From: Desulfovibrio subterraneus
GTDB lineage: Bacteria > Desulfobacterota > Desulfovibrionia > Desulfovibrionales > Desulfovibrionaceae
Direction: 5' to 3'
DNA: 64,000 nt
Assembly (NCBI RefSeq): GCF_013340285.1
Contig: NZ_BLVO01000013.1
Span: forward strand, 293,574-357,573
Position 1 is the first letter of the stretch. Each line of letters begins with the position of its first letter. A program made the position numbers and the translations under genes. Below the pieces are notes generated by a model, which was given only the letters and a program-made list of their open reading frames with translations, was not told the origin of the DNA and searched no databases. Shown in pieces: positions 41,453-50,663 of the stretch.

Positions 41453-43870
41453 CTATTTGGGGAAGACCAGCGGGAGCAGGTCTTCGATCCGTTCTGCCGT
41501 ATGCACCTCGATTTTCTTGAGCAGTTCGGCAGGCACATCTTCAAGATCCTTCACGTTCTGGCTGGGAATAATCACGTGGCCAAGGCCACGTGCAACGCCC
41601 GCAAGAATCTTTTCCTTTATGCCGCCCACGGGCATGACCCTGCCGCGCAGCGTGATTTCGCCGGTCATGCACAGGTCGCTGTTCACGGGCTTGCCGGAAA
41701 GGGCGGATATGAGCGCGGTAACCAGCGTGACACCGGCAGAGGGGCCATCCTTCGGGGTGGCACCCGCAGGCACGTGAATATGGATATCCAGCTTTTCAAG
41801 GAAGTCCGGATCAATACCCAGCTGGTCCGCATGGGCCCGCGCATAGCTCATGGCGGCCTGAGCGGATTCCTTCATCACGTCACCGAGCTGGCCGGTAAGG
41901 GTGAGCTTGCCCTTGCCCTTCATGGTGGACACTTCGATATGCAGAATCTCTCCGCCGAAGGGAGTCCATGCAAGGCCCATGGCCACGCCGGGGAGCAGTT
42001 CCTTTTCCTTTTCCTCGTCAATGTAGCGGGGAATGCCCAGCAGCTTGGGCAGGGTCTTCAGGGTGATTTTGAAGGGACCCTTCTTGCCCTCGGCCTTTTT
42101 GCGGGCCAGCTTGCGGCAGATGGAGCCAATCTCGCGTTCAAGGTTACGCAGGCCCGCCTCGCGGGTGTATTCCTGAATGACCTTGGTGACCACGGTGTCC
42201 GGGATAATGGTTTCTTCCACGGTCAGGCCGTTTTCCTCGGTCTGGCGGGGGATGAGGTAGCGCCGTGCAATACTCGCCTTTTCCTGCATGGTGTAGCCGG
42301 GAATTTGGATGATCTCCATGCGGTCGCGGAGCGGCGCAGGAATGGTATCCAGCTGGTTTGCCGTGCAGATGAACATCACCTTGGAAAGATCGAAAGGCAC
42401 GTTCAGGTAGTGGTCCGAGAACGAGAAGTTCTGTTCGGGGTCCAGCACTTCCAGCAGGGCGGATGAAGGGTCGCCGCGGAAATCGGAGCCGAGCTTGTCT
42501 ATCTCGTCCAGCATGATAACGGGGTTGCGGGTACCAAGCTGCTTGATGATCTGGATGATGCGGCCGGGCATGGCACCGATGTAGGTGCGGCGGTGCCCGC
42601 GGATTTCGGCCTCATCGCGCATGCCGCCGAGCGACACGCGTGAGAACTTGCGTCCCAATGCGCGTGCGATGGAACGGCCAAGGGAGGTTTTGCCCACGCC
42701 GGGAGGGCCCGCAAAGCACAGGATGGGGCCTTTGGACTTGGGATTGAGCTTGCGCACGGACAGGTATTCCAGAATGCGGTCCTTTACCTTCTCAAGGCCG
42801 TAATGGTCTTCGTTGAGAATGGTTTCCGCAGTGGGAATATCCAGCCTGTCACGCGAAAGTTTTTTCCATGGCAGTTCGCCCAGCCATTCCAGATAGGTGC
42901 GCACAACGGTCGCCTCGGACGCATCGGGATGCATGGAGGCAAGGCGTCGCAACTGTTTGTCCGCTTCCTTGCGCACTTCCTTGGGCAGTCCGGCCTTTTC
43001 TATCATGCGGGCCAGTTCCTCGATGTCGTCCTCACCGGAATCGCCTTCGCCCAGCTCGCGGCGTATGGCCTTGAGTTGTTCGCGCAGGTAGTAGTCCTTC
43101 TGGGCCTTGTCCATGCCTTCGCGGGCCATGTTCTGTATCTTGGCCTGCATGGCGGCCACTTCCGTCTCTTTCACCAGCTGGTTGTTCACCAGTTGCAGGC
43201 GTTCGAGAGGATCGGTGCATTCAAGGATGAGCTGTGCGTCCGTCACCTTCATGCGCAGGTTGGCGGCAATGAGGTCGGCAAGCCTGCCGGGATCGTTCAC
43301 GCTGTTCAGCACAGACATGATGTCCGAGGTTGCGACTCCGCGCAGCGAGAGAATGCGTTCGCTCTGTTCGCGGGCGGCGCGCATCATGGCTTCCTGCTCG
43401 ACGGTGAGCATATCCACTTCCGGCTCGTGAAGGGCCTCTACCTCGGCGATCATGTAGGGCGATTCGGAAATGAAGTGCTTTACCCGCGCGCGGCTGATGC
43501 CCTGCACAAGCACCTTGAGGCGCCCGTCAGGCATTTTGAGCATGCGCATGATCATGACGACGGTGCCGGTATGGTGCAGGTCGGCAGGGCTGGGGTCTTC
43601 TATACCCTCTTCCTTCTGGGTGGCGATCATGAGGTAGCGGCTGCCGTTCAGGGCGGCATCCACTGCCTGTACGGATTTTTCCCGGCCCACAAAAAGGGGC
43701 AGGATCATGTAGTTGAAGACTACGATGTCGCGGACGGGAAGCACGGGCAGCTCGGCGGGAAACTCGGGCAGGGCTCCTTCCATGTCGTCGGCAAAGGAGT
43801 CGGTTACGGAGTCGTCGGGCGTGCTGTGTTCGGGATTTTCAATATCAGGATCAAGCGTCTTTTTGCTCAT
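41453..43870 (-). CDS. lon: ATP-dependent protease Lon
   Basis: An 805-residue LonA-type protease. N-terminal substrate domain (ELPVLPVRDIVVFNYMILPLFVGR), AAA+ module with Walker A GPPGVGKTS (about residue 385), and C-terminal protease domain with the Ser-Lys dyad: Ser in PKDGPSAGVT and Lys in GGIKEKILAG. It degrades misfolded and regulatory proteins. Stand-alone transcription is likely; the acylphosphatase gene begins 33 bases upstream. Confidence 0.97.
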   Translation of the reverse strand: MSKKTLDPDIENPEHSTPDDSVTDSFADDMEGALPEFPAELPVLPVRDIVVFNYMILPLFVGREKSVQAVDAALNGSRYLMIATQKEEGIEDPSPADLHHTGTVVMIMRMLKMPDGRLKVLVQGISRARVKHFISESPYMIAEVEALHEPEVDMLTVEQEAMMRAAREQSERILSLRGVATSDIMSVLNSVNDPGRLADLIAANLRMKVTDAQLILECTDPLERLQLVNNQLVKETEVAAMQAKIQNMAREGMDKAQKDYYLREQLKAIRRELGEGDSGEDDIEELARMIEKAGLPKEVRKEADKQLRRLASMHPDASEATVVRTYLEWLGELPWKKLSRDRLDIPTAETILNEDHYGLEKVKDRILEYLSVRKLNPKSKGPILCFAGPPGVGKTSLGRSIARALGRKFSRVSLGGMRDEAEIRGHRRTYIGAMPGRIIQIIKQLGTRNPVIMLDEIDKLGSDFRGDPSSALLEVLDPEQNFSFSDHYLNVPFDLSKVMFICTANQLDTIPAPLRDRMEIIQIPGYTMQEKASIARRYLIPRQTEENGLTVEETIIPDTVVTKVIQEYTREAGLRNLEREIGSICRKLARKKAEGKKGPFKITLKTLPKLLGIPRYIDEEKEKELLPGVAMGLAWTPFGGEILHIEVSTMKGKGKLTLTGQLGDVMKESAQAAMSYARAHADQLGIDPDFLEKLDIHIHVPAGATPKDGPSAGVTLVTALISALSGKPVNSDLCMTGEITLRGRVMPVGGIKEKILAGVARGLGHVIIPSQNVKDLEDVPAELLKKIEVHTAERIEDLLPLVFPK

Positions 43871-43903
43871 TATATGCTCCGTTGGGAAAAGTATGCGTGA
43901 CGA

Positions 43904-44179
43904 CTAGTATTGAATGGAAAAATCAGGGCAGGGCGGATCGGGTGCCAGTGCATCCGTGCAGGTCACTTGTGCCACCCGGCTGTATGGCGGGCCTTCCCAC
44001 AGTTTTTCCTGCAACGTGGCAACGGCATCTTCTGTGCCGCAGGCGAGCAGTTCAACAGCTCCGTCAGACCGGTTGCGCACCCACCCTGTAAGGTTGAGCG
44101 CACTGGCCGTGCGGACGGTCCAGAACCGGAAACCGACTCCTTGAACCATGCCCTTGACGGAACATCTGCAGGTCTTCAT
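43904..44179 (-). CDS. acyP: Acylphosphatase
   Basis: A 91-residue acylphosphatase that hydrolyses acylphosphates. The phosphate loop VKGMVQGVGFRFWT (residues about 8-21) holds the catalytic Arg, and GWVRNRSDGAVELLACG carries the catalytic Asn region. It lies between lon and a radC-like gene. Confidence 0.93.
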   Translation of the reverse strand: MKTCRCSVKGMVQGVGFRFWTVRTASALNLTGWVRNRSDGAVELLACGTEDAVATLQEKLWEGPPYSRVAQVTCTDALAPDPPCPDFSIQY

Positions 44180-44218
44180 TCAGGTGCCCCCGTTAATTCG
44201 GAAGGGCTGCGGCGTTTG

Positions 44219-44896
44219 TTACACAAGCCCTTCGTCTTTAAGACTGTAAAAGTCGCCTTCGGTGACGATGATATGGTCCAGAACCCGGATGCCCAGTGCC
44301 TGTCCGGAGCGGATGATCTGGCGTGTGATCTCCACGTCCGGCGTTGAAGGAACCGGATTGCCGCCCGGATGGTTGTGCACGATGACAAGTGAGCTTGCCT
44401 TGTACCCCAGCGCCATTTCCATGAGGTCGCGGGGATAGATCATGGTCGTGTTCACCGTTCCGGTGGAAATGCGTTCCCACGCAAGCAGCCTGTTCTGGTT
44501 ATCCAGAAACACCGCCCAGAACTCTTCATGCTGCAGCGAACCGAGCCTGAGCCTTGCCATGGCGACGATTTCCGTCGGGCCGGAAAGGGTGGCTCGTTCC
44601 CTGACAGGAGATTCAAGGCACCGTGTCATGAGTTCCCGGAGCAGCAGCCACTGGTTTTCCAGAGACTGGCCAAAGCCGGTTACGGCACGAAGCTCCGCAG
44701 GGCGGGCATGAAGCACACCGTGCAGGGTTTTGAATCTCGACAGCAGTTCCTTGGCCAGCGGTTTGGTATCGCACCGGGTGAGCACGGTACCGAGCACCAG
44801 TTCCAGAATTTCATAATCCGCAAGTTGGCGCGGATCTTTTTTGAGTTTCTGGCGCAGGCGCTCCCTGTGGCCATGAAAATGCGGTTTGCTGTCCAT
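44219..44896 (-). CDS. radC: RadC family JAB-domain protein
   Basis: A 225-residue RadC homologue. A helix-hairpin-helix-like N-terminal part (HRERLRQKLKKDPRQLADYEILELVLGTV) precedes the JAMM zinc motif VHNHPGGNPVPSTPDVE (about residues 168-184), with the E in WAVFLDNQNRLL-like upstream region. The function of RadC in repair is not settled. It is divergent from no neighbour; it follows holA on the same strand with a 76-base AT-rich gap. Confidence 0.9.
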   Translation of the reverse strand: MDSKPHFHGHRERLRQKLKKDPRQLADYEILELVLGTVLTRCDTKPLAKELLSRFKTLHGVLHARPAELRAVTGFGQSLENQWLLLRELMTRCLESPVRERATLSGPTEIVAMARLRLGSLQHEEFWAVFLDNQNRLLAWERISTGTVNTTMIYPRDLMEMALGYKASSLVIVHNHPGGNPVPSTPDVEITRQIIRSGQALGIRVLDHIIVTEGDFYSLKDEGLV

Positions 44897-44972
44897 AATA
44901 AGTAATATTTAGCGTGAAGCAAGCTGAAATACGAGAGAAAAATAGCCTTACGGAAAGATTGGGAGGGAAAAA

Positions 44973-45989
44973 CTAACGTCTATAAGCAGTTTGAGCGTGT
45001 TGGGGACGCTGATGAGCGGCTTTGGGGCTGCCAAATAAGGCAATAAGACCCGCAACAAGCATTTCCATGGCTTGTTCCGGCTTTCGCTCGCCGGTTTTAA
45101 TGCCTTTTTCAGCTTCAAGGGCGAGATCCCATATCCGTGCAATTCGTCCACGTCCCATGGAAGCGGCAAGCCGTTCCTTGTTCTGTTTGACATTGCCGGG
45201 CAGAAAGACCTGTTCACCGGCCAGCAATTGCCACAGAATGCGAGCCTCGCGCAGCAACATGGCAAGAAATTTGAAGATTCCGTCCTCGCCTGTGGCGTGA
45301 CCCTGCACTACCTTGCTCCATACCTTATCCGGCGCGTTGCCGGTTTGCAGGGCATTGATGAAAGCGAAGATGTCCATTTCGGTTTCCTGCGCAATCTCCG
45401 AGGCAAGTTCCGGTGTTATGGCTGCGCTGTCCCCTGCGGCAAGGGCCAGCTTTTCCAGTTCCCGCGTGGCTGCCGTGGCGTCGGAAGGAAGGTTCTGGGC
45501 CAGCATCTGCAGTGCCTGCGGGGGAATGGTGATGGCATTCTTTGCGGCCCAGCCGGTGACAAAGTCGCGCATGTCACGCGGGGAGAGCCCTGCCGATTCC
45601 CATATCCAGCCCTTTTTTTCGGCAAACCCCCAGCATTTGAGACCGGTTATGGCCTTGGCGACCTTGGCCTTGCCCTTTTCAAACGGTACTTCAAGGCAGA
45701 GAAAGGGCCATGCGAGCGGGTTGAAACTGCCCAGCGCCTGGCTCAGTTTTTTCCAGTCATCGGTGGAAAGGTTCTGGGCGTTGCGAACGACCAGAGATTT
45801 GGGCGAGGCAAAGAGCCCCTGCAGGGTCAGGTTTTCCCAGAAAACGGGAGGCAGGCCTTCATCACCCCAATAGACGTGCCGCTGCCATTGGCCTTCGGCT
45901 GCAGGATTGGCGTTGAGCAGGGACTCTATATGGTCCTTGATGAGCTGTGCATCGGGGCAGGTGCAGATGGTGAATCCGGGTCTGGACAT
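44973..45989 (-). CDS. holA: DNA polymerase III delta subunit
   Basis: A 338-residue clamp-loader delta subunit that opens the sliding clamp. It has the family layout: N-terminal degenerate AAA+ domain (FTICTCPDAQLIKDHIESLL), the middle KLALAAGDSAAITPELASEIAQETEMDIFAFINALQTG stretch and a helical collar. It lies downstream of leuS and lptE but a strong terminator is between lptE and this gene. Confidence 0.88.
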   Translation of the reverse strand: MSRPGFTICTCPDAQLIKDHIESLLNANPAAEGQWQRHVYWGDEGLPPVFWENLTLQGLFASPKSLVVRNAQNLSTDDWKKLSQALGSFNPLAWPFLCLEVPFEKGKAKVAKAITGLKCWGFAEKKGWIWESAGLSPRDMRDFVTGWAAKNAITIPPQALQMLAQNLPSDATAATRELEKLALAAGDSAAITPELASEIAQETEMDIFAFINALQTGNAPDKVWSKVVQGHATGEDGIFKFLAMLLREARILWQLLAGEQVFLPGNVKQNKERLAASMGRGRIARIWDLALEAEKGIKTGERKPEQAMEMLVAGLIALFGSPKAAHQRPQHAQTAYRR

Positions 45990-46020
45990 GGGCTCTTTAT
46001 GCTGCTTGAGGTTGGGACAT

Positions 46021-46055
46021 GAAAAATGGCCTGAAAGACGAAGCTTTCAGGCCAT
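46021..46055 (-). terminator. Terminator downstream of lptE
   Basis: ATGGCCTGAAAG/CTTTCAGGCCAT, 12 perfect pairs with a six-base loop, followed on the minus strand by TTTTT. It lies between lptE and holA. Confidence 0.85.
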
Positions 46056-46108
46056 GTATATACGATGGGTGGCCGGGGGTCCATACGCTATTGGCCATCC
46101 GCGCAGGA

Positions 46109-46636
46109 CTAGAAGTTGTGCCTCATGCGGTCGCAGACGCGCTGGACAAGAAGCAGGGCGAGTTCCGATCCGGCCTCCTGCTCATTCTTTGCGTCATAGG
46201 TCCGCGAGAGCGACTCCTTGCCGGAGCGCCACACTACGGCGTTTTTAGCGCCGCTGTAGACAATGGCCTCGAACGAGAGCGATGCCGAATAAATCAGCGT
46301 TACGTCGTCCGTGTTCTGCATGTGGCTGCGCAGCCTGAACTCGTTGATCACGATGCGCATGGTGTAGTCGGACGGGCTTGAATCCACCCACCGGGCCAGA
46401 TTGCGCTTGTGAATCTCGTCCCGCATGAGCGAACGGAGTCTGGGCGGCAACCATGCATACATGGTGGGGTTTTCCACCGATCCCATGCGGACGGTGGCTT
46501 TGGAGCTGCCGAAAATCCCCTTTTCCTTGCCCGCCAGTGTGTAGCCGCATCCGGAGAGCAGCACCGTTGCGGTGAGGACAAGAAGGAGAAGGCGGGCTAC
46601 GCCGACAACACTGTTTCTGCTAGTTGGCAACCACAT
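46109..46636 (-). CDS. lptE: LPS-assembly lipoprotein LptE
   Basis: A 175-residue outer-membrane lipoprotein; the signal peptide ends in the lipobox LLSGCGY, Cys30. The LptE family core follows (GSVENPTMYAWLPPRLRSLMRDEI, then YTMRIVINEFRL). It plugs LptD for LPS export. The first 17 bases overlap leuS, so it is translated from the leuS transcript. Confidence 0.85.
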   Translation of the reverse strand: MWLPTSRNSVVGVARLLLLVLTATVLLSGCGYTLAGKEKGIFGSSKATVRMGSVENPTMYAWLPPRLRSLMRDEIHKRNLARWVDSSPSDYTMRIVINEFRLRSHMQNTDDVTLIYSASLSFEAIVYSGAKNAVVWRSGKESLSRTYDAKNEQEAGSELALLLVQRVCDRMRHNF

Positions 46637-49109
46637 TCACGAGTTTCCCGGGAATGACGATGACCTTGCGGACGGTCAGGTCTTCCACATGCTTGGCAAC
46701 GTTTTCATCATTGAGCGCGAGCGTCTTCACCGCTTCCTGATCGGCGTCGGCGGGCACTTCAAGCCGCGCGCGGACTTTGCCGTTCACCTGCACCACAACG
46801 GTGACAACATCCTTAACCATGGCTTCTTCATTGTACGTGGGCCATGGAGCAAAGGCCAGACGGGTATCATGACCGATGGCCTGCCACAGCTCTTCACACA
46901 GGTGAGGAGTCATGGGTGCCATGAGCGCCAGTACCGTGGACACGGCGGAAGAGAGAACGATGCGGCCGTTTTCGTCTTCGCGCAGTTTGTCCTTGGCGAG
47001 GTAGAGGTCGTTTACCAGCTCCATGACTGCCGCAATGGCGGTATTGAACTGGAAGCGCTGGCGGATGTCTTCACCGGCCTTCTTGGCGGCGGTGTGTTCC
47101 TTGTTGCGGATGCCCTTGGCTTCTTCGCTGGTGCAATGGGCTGCGGTGGAGGAGCAGGGAGCAACAGCGGAAAGCACGTCCATCTGTTCTTCCACAAGAC
47201 GCCATATGCGTTTGACAAAGCGGTTGGCACCTTCGATACCGGTATCGGACCAGTCGAAATCGCGTTCCGGCGGTGCGGCAAAGAGGCAGAACAGGCGCAC
47301 GGTATCGGCACCGTAACGGGCGATCATTTCAGTGGGATCTACCACGTTGCCCTTGGACTTGGACATCTTTGCGCCGTCCATCAGCACCATGCCCTGTGTG
47401 AGCAGGTTTTTGAACGGCTCGTCAAAGTTAAGGAAACCGCAGTCGCGCAGCGCCTTGGTAAAGAAGCGGGAGTAGAGCAGATGCAGAATGGCATGCTCAA
47501 CGCCGCCGATGTACTGGTCAACGGGTGCCCAGTAGGAAAGGGCGTCGGGCGTGAAGGGGGCATTGTCCTGACGGGCATCGGTATAGCGCGCGTAGTACCA
47601 CGAAGATTCCACGAAGGTATCCATGGTATCGGTTTCGCGGCGTGCCTTCTGTCCGCATTTGGGACAGGTGCACTCGTAGAAATCGGGCGTGTCACCGAGG
47701 GGCGAACGGCCGTCGGGATGGGTCTGCACTTCCAGCGGCAGCACGATGGGAAGGTTCTCTTCCTTTTCGGGAACAATGCCGCAGGTATCGCAGTACACCA
47801 TGGGAATGGGGCTGCCCCAGTAACGCTGACGGGAAATGTTCCAGTCGCGCAGGCGGTAGTTGGTGGTGCGCTTGCCGCGGTTGTTATCCTGCAGCCAGTC
47901 GGCCACGAGGGCCTTGCCTTCTTCATTGGGGGTGCCGTCGAACTGGCCGGAATTCACCATCACGCCGTTGGCGGTAAAGGCTTCTTCCATGCTGGCGGTG
48001 TCGAGGCTCTGACCTTCGGGCTGAATGACAACCTGCATGGGCAGATTGTACTTGCGTGCAAATTCGAAATCGCGCTGGTCATGGGCGGGAACAGCCATGA
48101 CTGCGCCCGTGCCGTAGCTGGCCAGAACGAAGTTGGCCACATAGACCGGCACCTTGGCACCGTTGAGCGGATTGATGCAGTAGGCACCGGTGAAGACGCC
48201 TTCCTTCTCGAGCGTGTCGGAAGTGCGCTCAATGCGGTCCATGTTGCGGATGCGCTCTACAAAGGCGTGTACTTCTTCTGCCTGGGGCTTGTCCGCAATG
48301 AGCTTTTCCACCAGCGGATGTTCGGGGGCAAGGCTCATGAAGGTCACGCCGAACACGGTGTCGGGGCGGGTGGTGAACACGGTGATGGAGTCATCACTGT
48401 TTTCAATGTCGAAGGTGATCTCCGCGCCCACGGACTTGCCGATCCAGTTTTCCTGCATGGATATGACGCGGTCCGGCCAGCCACCCTTGAGCTTGTCGAG
48501 GTCTGCCAGCAGTTCTTCGGCATAATCCGTGATTTTCAGGAACCACTGGGCCAGATCCTTCTGCTCGACGATGCTGTCGCAGCGCCAGCACTTGCCGTCT
48601 TCCACCTGTTCGTTGGCAAGCACGGTGTTGCAGGTGGGGCACCAGTTCTGGGGCTGCTGCTTGCGATAGAGCAGGCCCTTTTCGTAAAATTTGAGAATGA
48701 ACAGCTGTTCCCAGCGGTAGTATTCGCGGTCGCAGGTGGCCAGTTCACGGCGCCAGTCGTAGGAATAGCCGAGACGCTTGAGCTGGGCACGCATGTTGTC
48801 GATGTTTGCGTACGTCCACTTGGCGGGGTGAATGTTGTTCTTGATGGCGGCGTTTTCAGCGGGTAGGCCGAATGCGTCCCAGCCCATGGGGTGCATTACG
48901 TTGCAGCCCTGCATGCGCTTGAAGCGTGCCACCACGTCGCCGATGGAATAGTTGCGGACGTGGCCCATGTGGATGTTGCCCGAAGGATACGGGAACATTT
49001 CCAGCACGTAGTACTTTTCCTTGTCCGAGGTGTGATCGGTATGGAAATCGCCGTTTTCTGCCCAAATGCGCTGCCATTTGGTTTCTATGGCCTGCGGATC
49101 GTACTTCAT
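46620..49109 (-). CDS. leuS: Leucyl-tRNA synthetase
   Basis: An 829-residue class I synthetase. HIGH motif HMGH (near residue 45, PYPSGNIHMGHVRNY), editing domain in the middle (TRPDTVFGVTF), and KMSKS (MDGAKMSKSKGN near 585). I start at ATG 49109 (MKYDPQAIE), 10 bases after AAGGA; in-frame TTGs lie upstream. A 418-base gap without a gene lies before it. Confidence 0.97.
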   Translation of the reverse strand: MKYDPQAIETKWQRIWAENGDFHTDHTSDKEKYYVLEMFPYPSGNIHMGHVRNYSIGDVVARFKRMQGCNVMHPMGWDAFGLPAENAAIKNNIHPAKWTYANIDNMRAQLKRLGYSYDWRRELATCDREYYRWEQLFILKFYEKGLLYRKQQPQNWCPTCNTVLANEQVEDGKCWRCDSIVEQKDLAQWFLKITDYAEELLADLDKLKGGWPDRVISMQENWIGKSVGAEITFDIENSDDSITVFTTRPDTVFGVTFMSLAPEHPLVEKLIADKPQAEEVHAFVERIRNMDRIERTSDTLEKEGVFTGAYCINPLNGAKVPVYVANFVLASYGTGAVMAVPAHDQRDFEFARKYNLPMQVVIQPEGQSLDTASMEEAFTANGVMVNSGQFDGTPNEEGKALVADWLQDNNRGKRTTNYRLRDWNISRQRYWGSPIPMVYCDTCGIVPEKEENLPIVLPLEVQTHPDGRSPLGDTPDFYECTCPKCGQKARRETDTMDTFVESSWYYARYTDARQDNAPFTPDALSYWAPVDQYIGGVEHAILHLLYSRFFTKALRDCGFLNFDEPFKNLLTQGMVLMDGAKMSKSKGNVVDPTEMIARYGADTVRLFCLFAAPPERDFDWSDTGIEGANRFVKRIWRLVEEQMDVLSAVAPCSSTAAHCTSEEAKGIRNKEHTAAKKAGEDIRQRFQFNTAIAAVMELVNDLYLAKDKLREDENGRIVLSSAVSTVLALMAPMTPHLCEELWQAIGHDTRLAFAPWPTYNEEAMVKDVVTVVVQVNGKVRARLEVPADADQEAVKTLALNDENVAKHVEDLTVRKVIVIPGKLVNVVAN

Positions 49110-49527
49110 TCCCAACAATTCCTTTTATGTTGCTCATGTTCACCGCCCGTATGGACGGCTCGCGGAAATATCTTCTGACAGTTCAGGTCGCTTTCGGCCA
49201 GCTCCGGTCGCTTTGGGCAGTCCCTGCGCAAAAGCGGTGTGAGGCCCGGCTTGAGCATTCCGCCGGTTTGAGCGGACGGATGGCCAATGCAGCCGGTCGT
49301 TATCGGCCGTTTCCGGTCGTGCGCCGGAAATGCGCCCATCTGCAAGCCTGATGATGCTTTGCCGATGGCGGCCGTGCAGTTGCCCGAACGACTCTATGCC
49401 TTACCTCAGCAAGGCCGGTTCTATCAAGCATTTGCCGCTCTACAATCGGCCTATGAAGACCGGTAAAGCGGCAAATGACGTGCGGCCGGAACCGCAACCA
49501 CCCGGACAGGCCGGGTGGTTGTGAAAG
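49110..49527. other. Intergenic region between nusB and leuS
   Basis: No gene. It holds a terminator-like hairpin at its nusB end (49495-49521) and runs of GGTCG/CGGCC repeats (for example 49168-49210 and 49290-49325). I see no tRNA or riboswitch. Confidence 0.5.
49495..49521 (-). terminator. Hairpin after nusB
   Basis: CAACCACCCGG/CCGGGTGGTTG, 11 perfect pairs with loop ACAGG, just after the nusB stop at 49528. There is no T-run on the minus strand, so termination may be partial. Confidence 0.6.
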
Positions 49528-49995
49528 CTAGACAGTGCGGGGCGTGAGAGTTCCGTCCTGCAGGGCTTTGGCCGCGGCATCGAGAATGCCGTTCACAAAG
49601 TTGCGGGATTTGTCGTCGCCGAACTGTTTTGAAAGCTCGATTGCTTCGTTGATGGCCACTTTGGGCGGCACATCCTGACGGTGCAGCATTTCATATACCG
49701 CCAGCCGGAGCAGGGTGATTTCTATTTTGCCGATGCGCTCAACCCGCCAGTTCTTGGCAAATCTGGCGATAACTTCGTCGAGTGCGCGGTGGTTGCTCCA
49801 CACGCCTTCGATAAGTTCCCAGGCAAAGCCTTCAGGATGGGCAGGGTCGATATTCTTGTCGGCATTGTCCGGTGAACCGGCGTACGTCTCGGCCAGTGCT
49901 TCAATTGTCTGCACCGGAGAGAAGTTCAGGCCGTAGAGAATCTGAAAGGCCTGAGCGCGCGCCAGTCTGCGCGGAGGAGTTTTTTCCTTGGACAT
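49528..49995 (-). CDS. nusB: Transcription antitermination factor NusB
   Basis: A 155-residue NusB, which binds BoxA RNA with S10 in rRNA antitermination. Helical throughout, with the family segment RRLARAQAFQILYGLNF at the N terminus and VPPKVAINEAIELSKQFGDDKSRNFVNGILDA near the C terminus. It follows ribH by 3 bases, the usual ribH-nusB pair. Confidence 0.95.
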   Translation of the reverse strand: MSKEKTPPRRLARAQAFQILYGLNFSPVQTIEALAETYAGSPDNADKNIDPAHPEGFAWELIEGVWSNHRALDEVIARFAKNWRVERIGKIEITLLRLAVYEMLHRQDVPPKVAINEAIELSKQFGDDKSRNFVNGILDAAAKALQDGTLTPRTV

Positions 49996-49998
49996 GGG

Positions 49999-50469
49999 TT
50001 AGATTTGCTCCAGAACGCGGAAGGTTTCCAGCATGGCGGAAGCCGCTTCCACACCCTTGTTGCCACCCTTGGAACCGGCACGTTCAATAGCCTGATCCAG
50101 AGTGTCACAGGTGAGCAGGCCAAAGCCTACAGGCAGGTTGAATTCGAGAGAAACCTGCGCGAGGCCCTTGGCGGCTTCGTTGCAGACGAAATCGAAGTGG
50201 GGGGTTGCACCGCGGATAACTGCGCCGAGGGCCACGATGCCGTCGTATTTGCCGGAAGCGGCGAGCTTCTTGGCGGCAATGGGCATTTCAAAGGCGCCGG
50301 GCAGGCGGACGATGGTCATGTCTTCGCGGGAAGCGCCGTGGCGCGCGAGGTAATCAACCGCACCGCCGACCAGACGGTCTACAATAAAATCGTTGAAGCG
50401 GGTGGCGATGATGGCGACCTTCATCCCCTTTGCATCAAACTGGCCTTCAATGGTCTTCACATGCAGCAT
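49999..50469 (-). CDS. ribH: 6,7-dimethyl-8-ribityllumazine synthase
   Basis: A 156-residue lumazine synthase, which condenses the ribBA product with the pyrimidine from ribD. Family segments are [34 protein letters not shown] and [12 protein letters not shown]-like (here [12 protein letters not shown]). It follows a 195-base spacer with two hairpins after ribBA. Confidence 0.95.
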   Translation of the reverse strand: MLHVKTIEGQFDAKGMKVAIIATRFNDFIVDRLVGGAVDYLARHGASREDMTIVRLPGAFEMPIAAKKLAASGKYDGIVALGAVIRGATPHFDFVCNEAAKGLAQVSLEFNLPVGFGLLTCDTLDQAIERAGSKGGNKGVEAASAMLETFRVLEQI

Positions 50470-50530
50470 GCTGTATTCTCCTTGATCAGGGCAGTGCCCT
50501 GCGAAACGTCGATCATTCAGTATAGAACAC

Positions 50531-50571
50531 GCTCCCCGACCCTGAAAAGCATTAAATCAGGGTAGGGGAGC
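50531..50571 (-). other. Long hairpin in the ribH leader
   Basis: A 15-base stem with one mismatch (GCTCCCCGACCCTGA / TCAGGGTAGGGGAGC) between ribBA and ribH. A smaller hairpin CAGGGG/CCCCTG lies at about 50608-50623. There is no T-run, so it may be an RNA-processing or attenuation site. It does not match the FMN riboswitch consensus. Confidence 0.55.
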
Positions 50572-50663
50572 ATAAAGTTTAGCCTGTTCAATCCGTTGCC
50601 GTGCGCGCAGGGGAAATCCCCTGTATCCGCAGTGCTCAATGGAGAGCCGGAACGGATGCCTGC

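Noticed and set aside
46572-48866. Long open frame (764 codons) antisense to leuS
   Set aside because: Shadow of leuS with no recognisable domain and no ribosome site.
50470-50663. FMN riboswitch before riboflavin genes
   Set aside because: I could not find the conserved RFN core; only simple hairpins are present.
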